A stretch of 9,611 nucleotides of DNA. It comes from JBASRP01 sp044866075 (lineage in GTDB: Bacteria > Actinomycetota > AC-67). The notes under the pieces were generated by a model. That model saw only the letters and a list, made by a program, of their open reading frames with translations. It ran no database searches and was not told the DNA's origin. The position numbers and the translations under genes are program-made. The stretch is taken from contig JBIOTQ010000067.1 in NCBI GenBank assembly GCA_044866075.1, positions 1-9,611 on the forward strand, in the 5' to 3' direction. This document shows, one piece after another, positions 1 to 7,237 of this stretch (position 1 is the first letter of the stretch; every line of letters begins with the position of its first letter).

Positions 1-923
1 CGGATCGCGGGCACGACACCACTCTGTACGCGTCCGGCGGGAGCATCACGCGCGCGAAGCTCGTGACCGTCTTCGACGACCCGCCCGGCGGCACCCACAT
101 CGGCGACTCGTTCTACGACGTGGTGCACGCGGGAACCGCGTATCGCGATGCCGCTGCCTACGACATCATCCACGACCACTCCGGCGTCGTCGGCCCGGCC
201 ATCGGCGCGCACGTCGGCGTCCCCGTCGTGCATACGCTGCACGGCCCCTTCACCGAGCAGGCGAAGCGCGTCCACAGGCTGCTGTCGGGCCGCGTCTGGT
301 ACGTCGCGATCTCGGAGGCGCAGCGCGCGTTCTGCCCGGACCTCTCCTACGCCGGCACGGTGCACAACGGCATCGACATCTCGAGGTATCCGTTCCGCGA
401 GGAGAAGGAAGACTTCCTGTTGTTCCTCGGACGCGTCAATCCCGAGAAGGGCCCCGAGATCGCGGTCGAAGTAGCCCATCGCACCGGACGGAAGCTCGTC
501 ATGGCGATCAAGAAGGCCGAGCCGATGGAAGAGGAGTACTGGCGCACGATCGTGGAGCCGCACCTCGACGGAAGCGAGGAGATCATCGGCGAGATCACGA
601 TCGACGAAAAGGCCGCCCTCCTCGCGCGCGCGTCGGCGGTCCTCTTCCCGATCCAGTGGCCCGAGCCGTTCGGTCTCGTCATGACGGAGGCGATGGCGTC
701 GGGGACCCCGGTCATCTCGTTCGCGTACGGGGCGGCGCCCGAGGTGATCGTCGACGGAAAGACGGGTTTCCTCGTGAAGACGATCGACGAGATGTGCGAG
801 GCCGTCGAGCGCGCCCGGGAGATCAAACCCGCGGTCGCGCGCCGGCACGTCGAGGATCACTTCTCGGCCGAAGCGATGGTCGAGGGATACCTGCGCGCGT
901 TCGAGAAGGTTTTGAGTATCTAA
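1..923 (+). CDS. GT4-family glycosyltransferase, 5' end outside window
   Basis: This is the carboxy-terminal 306 residues of a GT-B fold, retaining-type glycosyltransferase, which would move a sugar from a nucleotide-sugar donor to an unknown acceptor in the cytoplasm. The reading frame is open from base 3 and does not begin at the GTG at 63: the codons before it read DRGHDTTLYASGGS, a typical end of the first Rossmann unit in this family, so the gene starts upstream. The acceptor-side half contains HDHSG and HTLHGPF. The donor half starts near FLGRVNPEKGP and carries the family E-x7-E element in EPFGLVMTEAMASGTPVIS, followed by GAAPEVIVDGKTGFLV, the nucleotide-sugar binding end. The stop TAA at 921-923 overlaps the stop of the opposing phosphoesterase gene. 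The family call is firm; the donor and acceptor cannot be read from the sequence. Confidence 0.9.
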   Translation, partial: DRGHDTTLYASGGSITRAKLVTVFDDPPGGTHIGDSFYDVVHAGTAYRDAAAYDIIHDHSGVVGPAIGAHVGVPVVHTLHGPFTEQAKRVHRLLSGRVWYVAISEAQRAFCPDLSYAGTVHNGIDISRYPFREEKEDFLLFLGRVNPEKGPEIAVEVAHRTGRKLVMAIKKAEPMEEEYWRTIVEPHLDGSEEIIGEITIDEKAALLARASAVLFPIQWPEPFGLVMTEAMASGTPVISFAYGAAPEVIVDGKTGFLVKTIDEMCEAVERAREIKPAVARRHVEDHFSAEAMVEGYLRAFEKVLSI

Positions 924-1798
924 GCGTCGCGCGGAGAGAGCTCGAGCAGACACACCTCAGGACGGCACGCGAACCGCACCGGCGAGTATCCGCTCGTTCC
1001 CAGGCCGGCGCTGACGTGCAGCCACGCGCCGTCGAAGCGGTGAAGACCGCGCGCCATCCGGCGCGGAAGATTCCTCGTGTTCGTCACGAGGGCGCCGATG
1101 CCCGGCACGCGCAGCTGCCCTCCGTGCGTGTGGCCGGACACGATCAGGTCGTAGCCGAGCCCCGCCAGGGCCGGAGCGGCATCCGGCGAATGAACGATGC
1201 CGAGGCGGAAGCCGTCGCCGCGACGCTGCGACGCGACCGAGATATCGTCGCGCCGAATGTGAGGATCGTCGAGCCCGACCACGTCGACCGCGAGGCCGTT
1301 CACGGAAACGCTCGCGCTGCGATTGAGGAGCTGCGTCCAGCCTCGCTCTTCGAGCTTGCGTGCGAGGTCGCGCCAGGGGAGCGTCGTCGCCTTGTCGATC
1401 TGCAGCTTGCTCGGCCCGAAGAAGTACTTGAACGGATTGCCGGGCCGCGACGCGTAGTAATCGTGCGAGCCGAAGACGTACATGGCCCCTGCCGCCGGCC
1501 GGAGACGCGAGACTGCGTCGACCGCGACGTCGATCCCGTCCGCATGATCGACGAAGTCACCCGTGCACACGACGAAGTCGGGCTCGGTGCGCGCGCACCG
1601 CGCGAGGAATGCGCTCTTGCGCCGTTGCCCGCGCCGGAAGTGGAGGTCGGAGATGTGCAGCAGTCGCACCGGCCGCGACCCCGCCGGCAGGCACGGGACG
1701 CGGTGGACGCGCAGCGCGAACCAGTTGCGCTCGATCAGAGACGCGTACGCGAAAGCCGCGACCGCGACGGCCGCGACAGCGAGCAGGAGGGGGAGCAC
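920..1798 (-). CDS. Membrane-anchored calcineurin-like metallophosphoesterase (YkuE/Rv3683-like)
   Basis: A 292-residue binuclear-metal phosphoesterase. Residues 1-20 form one hydrophobic segment, an uncleaved anchor or signal; the catalytic domain follows and probably faces outside. Metal motifs appear in order: SDLHF (Asp51, His53), CTGDFVDH (Asp81), FGSHDYY (110-115), VHSPD (His203) and SGHTHGGQ (His223, His225). Where most family members have GNHD this one has GSHD, so the usual metal-bridging Asn is Ser111; I recall GSND or GSHD variants in other actinobacteria. The GTG start at 1798 is fixed by an in-frame TAG only four codons upstream. Upstream of it lies TAGGAT, readable as a Shine-Dalgarno or as a -10 box of a leaderless message. 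Homologues sit beside ponA2 in mycobacteria. The substrate is unknown; family members act on lipid or envelope phosphates. Confidence 0.88.
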   Translation of the reverse strand: MLPLLLAVAAVAVAAFAYASLIERNWFALRVHRVPCLPAGSRPVRLLHISDLHFRRGQRRKSAFLARCARTEPDFVVCTGDFVDHADGIDVAVDAVSRLRPAAGAMYVFGSHDYYASRPGNPFKYFFGPSKLQIDKATTLPWRDLARKLEERGWTQLLNRSASVSVNGLAVDVVGLDDPHIRRDDISVASQRRGDGFRLGIVHSPDAAPALAGLGYDLIVSGHTHGGQLRVPGIGALVTNTRNLPRRMARGLHRFDGAWLHVSAGLGTSGYSPVRFACRPEVCLLELSPRDA

Positions 1799-1840
1799 CG
1801 GCGTATCCTAGCCGGGGCCTCCGACCGGGATGATGCGACG
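1799..1840. promoter_or_regulatory. Short divergent promoter region, phosphoesterase / YqeY
   Basis: Only 42 bp separate the two divergent starts. The two strands share an overlapping -10-like core at 1804-1810: TATCCT on the plus strand (1804-1809) and TAGGAT on the minus strand (1810-1805), both fitting TAnnnT. On the minus strand a start site seven bases downstream would fall exactly on the GTG at 1798, giving a leaderless message. On the plus strand it would give a leader of about 25 bases for YqeY. No good -35 is visible. This is an inference from pattern and spacing only. Confidence 0.35.
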
Positions 1841-2284
1841 ATGTTGCGAGAAAAGATCGCCGAGGAGATGCGCGCTGCGATGAAGGCGCGCGAACAAGCG
1901 CGCGTCGCGGCACTTCGCATGCTCATGACCGCAGTGAAGAACACCGAGGTGGAGAAGCTCCACGAGCTCTCCGACGACGAAGTGCTCGACGTGATCGCCC
2001 GCGAGGCGAAGCGCCGTCGTGAGTCGATCGATGCCTTCGAGAAGGCCGGCCGCTCGGATCTCGTCGAGAAGGAGACGGCCGAGCTGCACGTTCTCGAGGC
2101 CTACCTGCCGGACAAGCTCTCCGACGCAGAGCTCGCCGCCCTCGTCGAGCAGGCCGTTGCGGAGACGGGCGCGTCGTCGCCGAAGCAGATGGGCGAGGTC
2201 ATGAAGGCGTTGATGCCGAAGGTGCGCGGCCGCGCCGACGGCGCGCAGGTGTCGGCGCTCGTCAAAGCGAAGCTCGGCAGCTGA
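1841..2284 (+). CDS. GatB/YqeY domain protein
   Basis: A 147-residue cytoplasmic protein matching the YqeY family over its full usual length (about 148 residues). YqeY resembles the helical tail of the GatB subunit of tRNA-dependent amidotransferase and may bind tRNA; its role is not established. Visible family blocks are RMLMTAVKNTEVE (26-38), KRRRESIDAFEKAGRSDL (57-74), LEAYLPDKLSDAEL (85-98) and MGEVMKALMPKVRGRADG (117-134). The ATG at 1841 puts MLREKIAEEM at the amino terminus, as in relatives. The ribosome site is weak (GGGA about 11 bases upstream), and the frame stays open far upstream only because it is antisense to the phosphoesterase. The gene is convergent with the PBP gene, with 3 bp between stops. 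A YqeY gene between the PBP and phosphoesterase genes is, from memory, also found in Streptomyces. Confidence 0.93.
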   Translation: MLREKIAEEMRAAMKAREQARVAALRMLMTAVKNTEVEKLHELSDDEVLDVIAREAKRRRESIDAFEKAGRSDLVEKETAELHVLEAYLPDKLSDAELAALVEQAVAETGASSPKQMGEVMKALMPKVRGRADGAQVSALVKAKLGS

Positions 2285-2287
2285 CGC

Positions 2288-4588
2288 TCACTCGCTCGAC
2301 GTCGGCTCGGGTGTCGGCGTCGGTTCGGGCTCCGGCGGCGGCTCGCCTCCACCGCCCGCCCCGTCCGACACCGAGAGCGTGATCATCGTTCCCGCCTCGA
2401 CCTCGGTGCCGGCGGCGGGGGATTGACCCGCGACGATCCCGGGCGCGAGTGACGATTTCACGACCTTCTGCATCACGCTGAACCCGGCCGCCTCGAGCGC
2501 CGCTTTGGCGTCGTCGAACGTCTTGTTTGTGACGTCGGGCACGGCGGCCTTCGTCACCGCCGGCGGCGCCGGGAACCGCTGGATCGCGAGGCCCGCGTGC
2601 GCCGCGCGCATGTAACGCGACCAGATCATGGCCGGCAGGCTTCCGCCGAACACCTTCGCGTAGCCGTGGATGTTGTAGAGGGGGCGCCTGCGGTCCTTCG
2701 GGAATCCCATCCAGACGGCGGTCGCGAACTGCGGCGTGAAGCCCGTGTACCAAGCGTCCTTGTAGTCGTCCGTCGTTCCGGTCTTCGCCGCCGCCGGGCG
2801 GCCGATCTTGCCGTTCGTCCGTCCCGTGCCGCGCTCGACGACGCCCTGCAGGATGGCGTCGGCCTGCGCGGCGATCTTCGGGTCGAGGGCCTGCTGGCAG
2901 TCCGGCTCGTTCCGCACGACGGTCTTTCCGGACGCGTCGGCGATCCGGTCGATCGCGAACGGCTTGCAGTGGACGCCGTTGTTCGCGAGCGTGGAATAGG
3001 CACTCGCCATCTCGTAGGGCGATACCTCGAACGTTCCGAGGGCCAGCGAGAGATACGGCCGGAGGTCGCTCGTGATCCCCACCTTGTGCGCGACGTCGAC
3101 GACCTTCTCCGGCCCGACCTTGTTGATCAATTGCGCGTAGAAGGAGTTGACCGACAGCTCCGTCGCGCGGCGCAGGTTCATGATGCCCTCGCCGCGGTGC
3201 GAGTAGTTCTGTACCGGCCAGACCTGACCGTTGCGCGGATCTGTGATCTCGATCGGAGAGGGGGTGTCCAGCGTGAATCCGGGCGGGACCCCCGACTCCA
3301 AAGCCGCGAGCATCGTGAACGGTTTGAACGACGAGCCGGCCTGGCGTTTGCCCTGGACCGCGAGGTTGTACTTGTTCTTCTCGAAGTCGCTCCCGCCGAC
3401 CATCGCTTTCACTTTCCCGGTCGGCGCCTCGATCGAGACGAGGGCGGCCGCCGGGTCGGACTTGCGCGTCAGCACCTTCGAGACGGCCTCGCTCGCAGCC
3501 TTCTGCAGTTTGAGGTCGAGGGTGGTGTGGATACGCAGACCGCCGGAGAAGAGCACCCGCGCGCGGTCGGCGCGCGTCGCGCCGAAGCGGGCGTCGTCGA
3601 GGATCTGGTCCTTCACGAACTCGATGAAGTAGGGTTCGATCGGCTTCGGGAGCGGGTGACGTCCGACCTTCATGGCTTGCGACTTCGCCTGGTCGGCCTC
3701 GTCGCGCGTCACGTACTTGAGCGCCGCCATGCGGTCGAGCACGAGGTTTCGCCGGTTCAGCGCGGCCCGGCGGTTCGCGAAGGGGCCGTAGCGCTCGGGC
3801 GCGCGGATCGCGCCGGCCAGAAGCGCGCTCTCCGCGAGCGTCAGCCTCTCGACGCGCTTCCCGAAGTAGTACTCCGCCGCGGTTCCCACGCCATAGACGC
3901 CCTCGCCGAAGTACGTTTCGTTGAGGTAGAGCTCGAGGATCTCCCTCTTCGACTTCTCTTTCTCGAGCGCGACGGCGTACTGCGCTTCGCGGATCTTGCG
4001 GTCGATCGACCTCTCGTTGCCGACGATGATGTTCTTCACGAGCTGTTGCGTGATCGTGCTGCCGCCCTGGCGCACGCCGCCCGCCTCGACGTTGGTCAGG
4101 AAGGCGCGGAAAAGCCCGGCCATGCTGACGCCGTGGTGCTCGTAGAAGCGCGAGTCCTCGATCGCGAGGACGGCCTTCTGCGTGATCTCGGGTACGCGGG
4201 CGATCGGGACGAACGTGCGGTTCTCCTCGCCGGCGAGGGTCGCGAGCACCTCGCCGCCGGCCGCGTACACGACTGAGCGCTGCGCGATCTTGAACGACAC
4301 GCCCTGCAGCCCTTGGGGTCCGCCCTCGAGCTTTGCGGCGGCGCCCCGCGCGAGGCGTCCGATGACCGCCGCACCGGGGATCGTGAGGACCGCGATGAGG
4401 AGCGACGACAGCCCGACCACCAACGCCACCAGGGCCGCGCGATGCAGCCGCCCGAGCGTCGAGGCGTCGCGCGGCGGCGGCGTGCCCGGATCACCGGCCG
4501 TGACCGCCTCGCGGGCGCGCGCCAGCACGCGCCGGAGCGGCTCGGTCAGCCGGCGGATGCGTTCGGGGTCGTAGTCGCCTCTGATCAT
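2288..4588 (-). CDS. ponA2: Bifunctional class A penicillin-binding protein with PASTA domain (PonA2-like)
   Basis: A 766-residue peptidoglycan synthase that polymerises lipid II and cross-links the glycan strands outside the membrane. Residues 1-50 are cytoplasmic and charged; about 51-75 form the single membrane anchor. The GT51 transglycosylase follows, with catalytic Glu144 in IEDSRFYEHHGV and GGSTITQQLVKN at 175-186. The transpeptidase has the three penicillin-binding motifs: SSFK (nucleophile Ser419, Lys422), SVN (479-481) and KTGT (602-605). One PASTA domain spans about 682-741 and a proline/glutamate/threonine tail ends the protein. Cys541 and Cys564 are the only cysteines and could form a disulfide. 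The ATG at 4588 gives a normal class A start; no strong Shine-Dalgarno precedes it. The frame is open further upstream but that part lies opposite the whiB gene. Divergence from whiB matches ponA2/whiB4. A single PASTA domain is also the mycobacterial PonA2 arrangement. Confidence 0.95.
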   Translation of the reverse strand: MIRGDYDPERIRRLTEPLRRVLARAREAVTAGDPGTPPPRDASTLGRLHRAALVALVVGLSSLLIAVLTIPGAAVIGRLARGAAAKLEGGPQGLQGVSFKIAQRSVVYAAGGEVLATLAGEENRTFVPIARVPEITQKAVLAIEDSRFYEHHGVSMAGLFRAFLTNVEAGGVRQGGSTITQQLVKNIIVGNERSIDRKIREAQYAVALEKEKSKREILELYLNETYFGEGVYGVGTAAEYYFGKRVERLTLAESALLAGAIRAPERYGPFANRRAALNRRNLVLDRMAALKYVTRDEADQAKSQAMKVGRHPLPKPIEPYFIEFVKDQILDDARFGATRADRARVLFSGGLRIHTTLDLKLQKAASEAVSKVLTRKSDPAAALVSIEAPTGKVKAMVGGSDFEKNKYNLAVQGKRQAGSSFKPFTMLAALESGVPPGFTLDTPSPIEITDPRNGQVWPVQNYSHRGEGIMNLRRATELSVNSFYAQLINKVGPEKVVDVAHKVGITSDLRPYLSLALGTFEVSPYEMASAYSTLANNGVHCKPFAIDRIADASGKTVVRNEPDCQQALDPKIAAQADAILQGVVERGTGRTNGKIGRPAAAKTGTTDDYKDAWYTGFTPQFATAVWMGFPKDRRRPLYNIHGYAKVFGGSLPAMIWSRYMRAAHAGLAIQRFPAPPAVTKAAVPDVTNKTFDDAKAALEAAGFSVMQKVVKSSLAPGIVAGQSPAAGTEVEAGTMITLSVSDGAGGGGEPPPEPEPTPTPEPTSSE

Positions 4589-4702
4589 GTGTGGTTCGCC
4601 ATAGGGCGGGCGGCCCGGGAATGGTATCGCGCTGCCACCGGCCGAAGCAGGGCGACTCGGTAATCCTCCCGAGCCCGAACGGGGGAGGCAGAACGACCCG
4701 GC
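4589..4702. promoter_or_regulatory. Divergent intergenic region, PBP / whiB
   Basis: These 114 bp must hold the promoters for both divergent genes. On the minus strand TACCAT (4626-4621) fits the TAnnnT -10 pattern and would give the PBP message a leader of about 26 bases, but its -35 is poor. I see no convincing plus-strand promoter. The clearest element is a stem-loop at 4665-4688 just before whiB, listed separately. Divergence of a WhiB gene from a PBP gene is the conserved actinobacterial arrangement, so shared control is plausible. Confidence 0.4.
4665..4688 (+). promoter_or_regulatory. Stem-loop covering the whiB ribosome binding site
   Basis: CCTCCC at 4665-4670 is the exact complement of GGGAGG at 4683-4688, the only Shine-Dalgarno-like run upstream of the whiB ATG (4703). 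The two can form a 6-bp stem with a 12-base loop, or 5 bp plus an inner CCC/GGG stem (4674-4676 with 4681-4683). The upstream arm itself resembles the anti-Shine-Dalgarno of 16S rRNA. The spacing from GGAGG to ATG is 14 bases, longer than ideal. Formation in the cell is not shown. Confidence 0.4.
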
Positions 4703-5065
4703 ATGCCTATCGAAAAGGGACACCATCCCGCGGACAATCCAATTCCTATGCGGTACTCGAGGCAGGACGTCAACCCACCCACCCCGTTGGGGACCCTGGA
4801 CGTCACCGAGGATTGGGAGGCCCGCGCTCAATGCCGCGGCGCCGACGGCGAGCTCTTCTTCACGCCCGGCGTGGCTCAGGAGTTCCGCGCCAAGGCCGTG
4901 TGCCGGTCCTGCCCCGTGCGCTGGGAGTGCCTCGCCTACGCCCTGAAGCACCGTGTCGAGCACGGGGTCTGGGGCGGCCTGACCGACCGCGAACGCCGCC
5001 GGGTCCTCAACCGGACACGGCCCCCGTCTTGGGATCCCGAGACGGCGATGCGCGCCGTTTCCTAA
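4703..5065 (+). CDS. WhiB-family iron-sulfur regulator (WhiB4/WblA-like)
   Basis: A 120-residue cytoplasmic WhiB protein. Such proteins hold an oxygen- and nitric-oxide-sensitive [4Fe-4S] cluster and act on transcription, usually together with the primary sigma factor. The four cluster ligands are Cys44, Cys67, Cys70 and Cys76 (C-x22-C-x2-C-x5-C) in AQCRG and AVCRSCPVRWEC, followed by the family turn GVWGG (88-92) and the basic TDRERRRVLNRTRP. The ATG at 4703 is chosen because GGGGGAGG lies upstream; ATG 4748 (residue 16) has no ribosome site, though homologues often begin nearer the DWEARAQC segment. Context (divergent from a PASTA PBP, convergent with two ArsA-like ATPases) is that of mycobacterial whiB4 and Streptomyces wblA, controllers of oxidative response and of development and antibiotic production respectively. 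It lacks the longer acidic carboxy tail of WblA. The family is certain; orthology rests on context. Confidence 0.93.
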   Translation: MPIEKGHHPADNPIPMRYSRQDVNPPTPLGTLDVTEDWEARAQCRGADGELFFTPGVAQEFRAKAVCRSCPVRWECLAYALKHRVEHGVWGGLTDRERRRVLNRTRPPSWDPETAMRAVS

Positions 5066-6219
5066 GCCGGCAGCTGGCCCGGCTTCATCGGCAGTTCGCC
5101 GAGCAGCTCCTCGCCGACGCGCCGTAGAGCCGCAAGGTCGTGGACGTCGTCGGCCATGTCCGGCACCCGCCACACCGGCACTTCGGGGAGGTCGCTCAGC
5201 GCGCCCTTGATCGCCTCGTCTTCCCGCAACGAGATCTCCCGCCAGGACGCGTACAGATCGAGCGCCGGGGCGAGGATGCCGTCTCCGTCACCGGCGCTCC
5301 CGTGGACGCGGCCGGCGAGGGCGCGCGGGTCCTCGAGACCGGGGACGGCCGGGACGTTGTGCGTGCGATTCATCACGACGCCGCCGAGGGGCATCTTCTC
5401 GGCGCCGAGCCGCTGCACGAAGTAACGCGCCTCGCGCAGCGAGGCCTCCTGCGGCGCCGACACCACGACGAACGCCGTGCGCCGGGCCGACAGCAGGTCG
5501 TGCACGCGCTTCGCGCGGTCCTTGAACTGGTCGTACATGCCCTCGAACGCCAGGAAGAAGTTGGCAACGTCGGCGAGCAGCTCGCTGCCGGTGATCCTCG
5601 TCGCGACCTTGAGGAACTGCCGGGCGCCGAAGTTCACCGCCTTCAGGTACGTCTTGCCGGCCTTGAGGTACGGCCACAGCAGCAGCCGGAGGAAGCGACC
5701 CTCGAGGAAGTCGGTGACCTTGTTCGGCGCGTCGAGGAAGTCCAGCGCGCTGCGCGTCGGCGGCGTGTCGAGGACGATCAGCTCCCACCGTCCTTCTTCA
5801 TGGAGCTCCCAGAGTTTCTCCATGGCCATGTACTCCTGCGTGCCGGCCAGGCTCGACGAGATGTGTTGATAGAAGGGGTTCGCGAAGATCTTCTCCGCAC
5901 GATCGCGCGACGTCATGTCGAGGATCATGTCGTCGAACGTCGTCTTCATGTCGAGCATCATCCCCCACAGCTCGCCCGGCGGCTTCTTCCGACGCTCGCC
6001 CTCGACGTGGATCCGCTTCGGTGTGTTATCGAGCGCGTCGAGGCCGAGCGATTGCGCGAGGCGGCGTGCCGGATCGATCGTGAGCACAAGGGCCCGCCGG
6101 CCTTCGTCCGCCGCGCGCAGTGCGAGCGTCGCGGCCGCCGTCGTCTTCCCGACGCCGCCGGGCCCAACGCAGACGAGGACGTGCCGGTCGCCGACGAGCT
6201 GTGCGAGTCGCTCGGTCAC
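5062..6219 (-). CDS. ArsA/Get3-like ATPase, second gene of pair (Rv3680-like)
   Basis: A 385-residue cytoplasmic P-loop ATPase of the ArsA/Get3 (SIMIBI) class. The P-loop reads GPGGVGKTT (19-27): the signature lysine of the deviant Walker A (GKGGVGKT) is replaced by Pro20, while the catalytic-loop Lys25 remains. Switch-like segments are TIDPARRLAQSLGL (47-60) and DTPPTRSALDFLDAP (151-165). No CxxC zinc motif or arsenite-binding cysteine set is present, so arsenite export is unlikely; the helical middle (about 90-240) is the client-side region in Get3. Its GTG start overlaps the stop of the upstream ATPase gene as GTGA, so the two are translationally coupled and probably pair. The M. tuberculosis counterparts, called BagA and BagB, were studied as Get3 homologues. 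The TAG stop overlaps the whiB stop by 4 bp. The client is unknown. Confidence 0.9.
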   Translation of the reverse strand: MTERLAQLVGDRHVLVCVGPGGVGKTTAAATLALRAADEGRRALVLTIDPARRLAQSLGLDALDNTPKRIHVEGERRKKPPGELWGMMLDMKTTFDDMILDMTSRDRAEKIFANPFYQHISSSLAGTQEYMAMEKLWELHEEGRWELIVLDTPPTRSALDFLDAPNKVTDFLEGRFLRLLLWPYLKAGKTYLKAVNFGARQFLKVATRITGSELLADVANFFLAFEGMYDQFKDRAKRVHDLLSARRTAFVVVSAPQEASLREARYFVQRLGAEKMPLGGVVMNRTHNVPAVPGLEDPRALAGRVHGSAGDGDGILAPALDLYASWREISLREDEAIKGALSDLPEVPVWRVPDMADDVHDLAALRRVGEELLGELPMKPGQLPA

Positions 6220-7202
6220 GTGATCGCTCCCTGCGCGACGAGCTCGTCGGCCAAACGAGCGATCTCGTGCTTCGTCATGCGCGACGAGAACAGGTAAGGG
6301 AGCATCACCTTCGGTAGCCCCGTCTCGCGCTCGAGCTCACGGATCGCATCGTGCTGGTTGATCGTTCTGCGGGCGTGCGCGCCGGCGACGCGCCCCAGCT
6401 CCTCGAGGGCGTCGTCGCCGAGCCGGATCCCCGCGCCCTCGGCTTCCTCCCGAAGACGCGGCTGCGCGCCCGCCGCGACCATCTCCAGCGCGTCGGCGGG
6501 GAGCACGTCGGGGTAGACGCCGTTCACGACGACCGGCCCGAGCGCGACGCCCATCTTGCCGAGCGTTTCGGCGGCCTCCGCCGTCTCGCGCACCGGCATG
6601 TCCTCCGGCAACGTGACGAGGACCACCTGCGTTCGCTTCGGGTCGGAGACCATGTCGAGGACGCCCTGCGCCTGCTGGCGGATCGGACCGCTCCGGACGA
6701 GCTCGACGATCGAGCGAGGCGCCTCGAGGAACCGAGGCAGCCGTCCGGTCGGCGGCGCGTCGAGGACCAGAAGGTCGAACGCGTACTGCCCGGCGGTACG
6801 CCGGCGTTCCGCCTCCTTGATCTTCCCGATCAGAAGGATGTCGCGGAGGCCGGGCGCGATGTTCGTCGCGAACTCGACCGCCTTCGAACCTTTCAACACG
6901 CGGCCGACGTAGCGGATGCCGTAGAAGAGATAGAGGTATTCGACGAGCGCTTCGTCGGGGATGACCGATAGCCCGGTGACGTTCGGCGCGAGGGCCTTCT
7001 CCTCGTAGCCGATCGCGGAGTGGCCGAAGAGGGGCGCCAGGCCTTCGCGCTGCTCGACCTCGATCAGCAATACGCGTTTGCCCGCGCGCGCGGCCCCCAG
7101 AGCGAGTGCGGCGGCCATGGTGGTCTTTCCGACGCCGCCCTTGCCGGAGACGATCGCCAGGCGAGCGGCCGTGAGGGAATCCGTCATCGGGGTTCCCATC
7201 AT
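6216..7202 (-). CDS. ArsA/Get3-like ATPase, first gene of pair (Rv3679-like)
   Basis: A 328-residue cytoplasmic ATPase of the same class as its downstream partner, but with an intact deviant Walker A, SGKGGVGKTT (19-28; signature Lys21, Lys26), and LDAPPTGRLPRFLEAP (147-162) as the second switch region. It is therefore the subunit best equipped to bind and hydrolyse ATP across a dimer interface. The carboxy end is rich in Arg/Lys helices (AHARRTINQHDAIRELERE). The annotated ATG at 7202 has no ribosome site and lies within TATGAT, a good -10 box. ATG 7187 (MTDSLTAARLAIVSGKGG) is a likely true start, with a leader of only a few bases or none. The gene heads a two-gene operon, overlapping the next by GTGA, and is divergent from nfeD. 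No arsenite-binding cysteines are seen. Confidence 0.9.
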   Translation of the reverse strand: MMGTPMTDSLTAARLAIVSGKGGVGKTTMAAALALGAARAGKRVLLIEVEQREGLAPLFGHSAIGYEEKALAPNVTGLSVIPDEALVEYLYLFYGIRYVGRVLKGSKAVEFATNIAPGLRDILLIGKIKEAERRRTAGQYAFDLLVLDAPPTGRLPRFLEAPRSIVELVRSGPIRQQAQGVLDMVSDPKRTQVVLVTLPEDMPVRETAEAAETLGKMGVALGPVVVNGVYPDVLPADALEMVAAGAQPRLREEAEGAGIRLGDDALEELGRVAGAHARRTINQHDAIRELERETGLPKVMLPYLFSSRMTKHEIARLADELVAQGAIT

Positions 7203-7237
7203 AGACGCGCACCGGAACGGCTATCATGCGCGCTGCC
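7188..7237. promoter_or_regulatory. Compressed divergent promoter region, ATPase pair / nfeD
   Basis: If the longest starts were used, only 23 bp would separate the two genes. Two -10-like boxes face away from each other: TATGAT on the minus strand (7203-7198) and TATCAT on the plus strand (7222-7227). A start site about seven bases beyond each falls just ahead of alternative in-frame starts, ATG 7187 (minus) and GTG 7238 (plus). This suggests short-leader or leaderless messages from both genes. No convincing -35 boxes are seen, and transcription starts have not been mapped. Confidence 0.4.

Noticed and set aside
656..1840. Long plus-strand frame running into the YqeY gene, suggesting a 542-residue protein
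   Set aside because: The part before 1841 is antisense to the phosphoesterase and overlaps the glycosyltransferase; it is Arg-rich and without family motifs. YqeY homologues begin at the 1841 ATG.
2597..4276. 559-codon plus-strand open frame opposite the PBP gene
   Set aside because: It is an antisense shadow of a high-GC gene whose own motifs (GT51, SxxK, SxN, KTG) are intact; the shadow is Arg/Leu/Val-rich with no recognisable domain.
4717..4729. GGGA-cacca-TCCC hairpin inside the whiB amino-terminal codons as a second regulatory stem
   Set aside because: Only 4 bp long, common by chance in GC-rich DNA, and it does not cover a start with a ribosome site.
4589..5173. Upstream extension of the PBP frame to 961 residues
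   Set aside because: The extra 195 residues lie opposite the well-supported whiB gene and have low-complexity Gly/Arg/Pro composition; class A PBPs start shortly before the membrane anchor, as from 4588.
5140..6297. 385-codon plus-strand frame opposite the second ATPase
   Set aside because: Antisense shadow; the minus strand carries the P-loop and switch motifs.
5062..7202. Arsenite efflux function for the ArsA-like pair
   Set aside because: The arsenite-binding cysteines are not seen and there is no arsB, arsR or arsD nearby; context matches the actinobacterial Get3-like pair.
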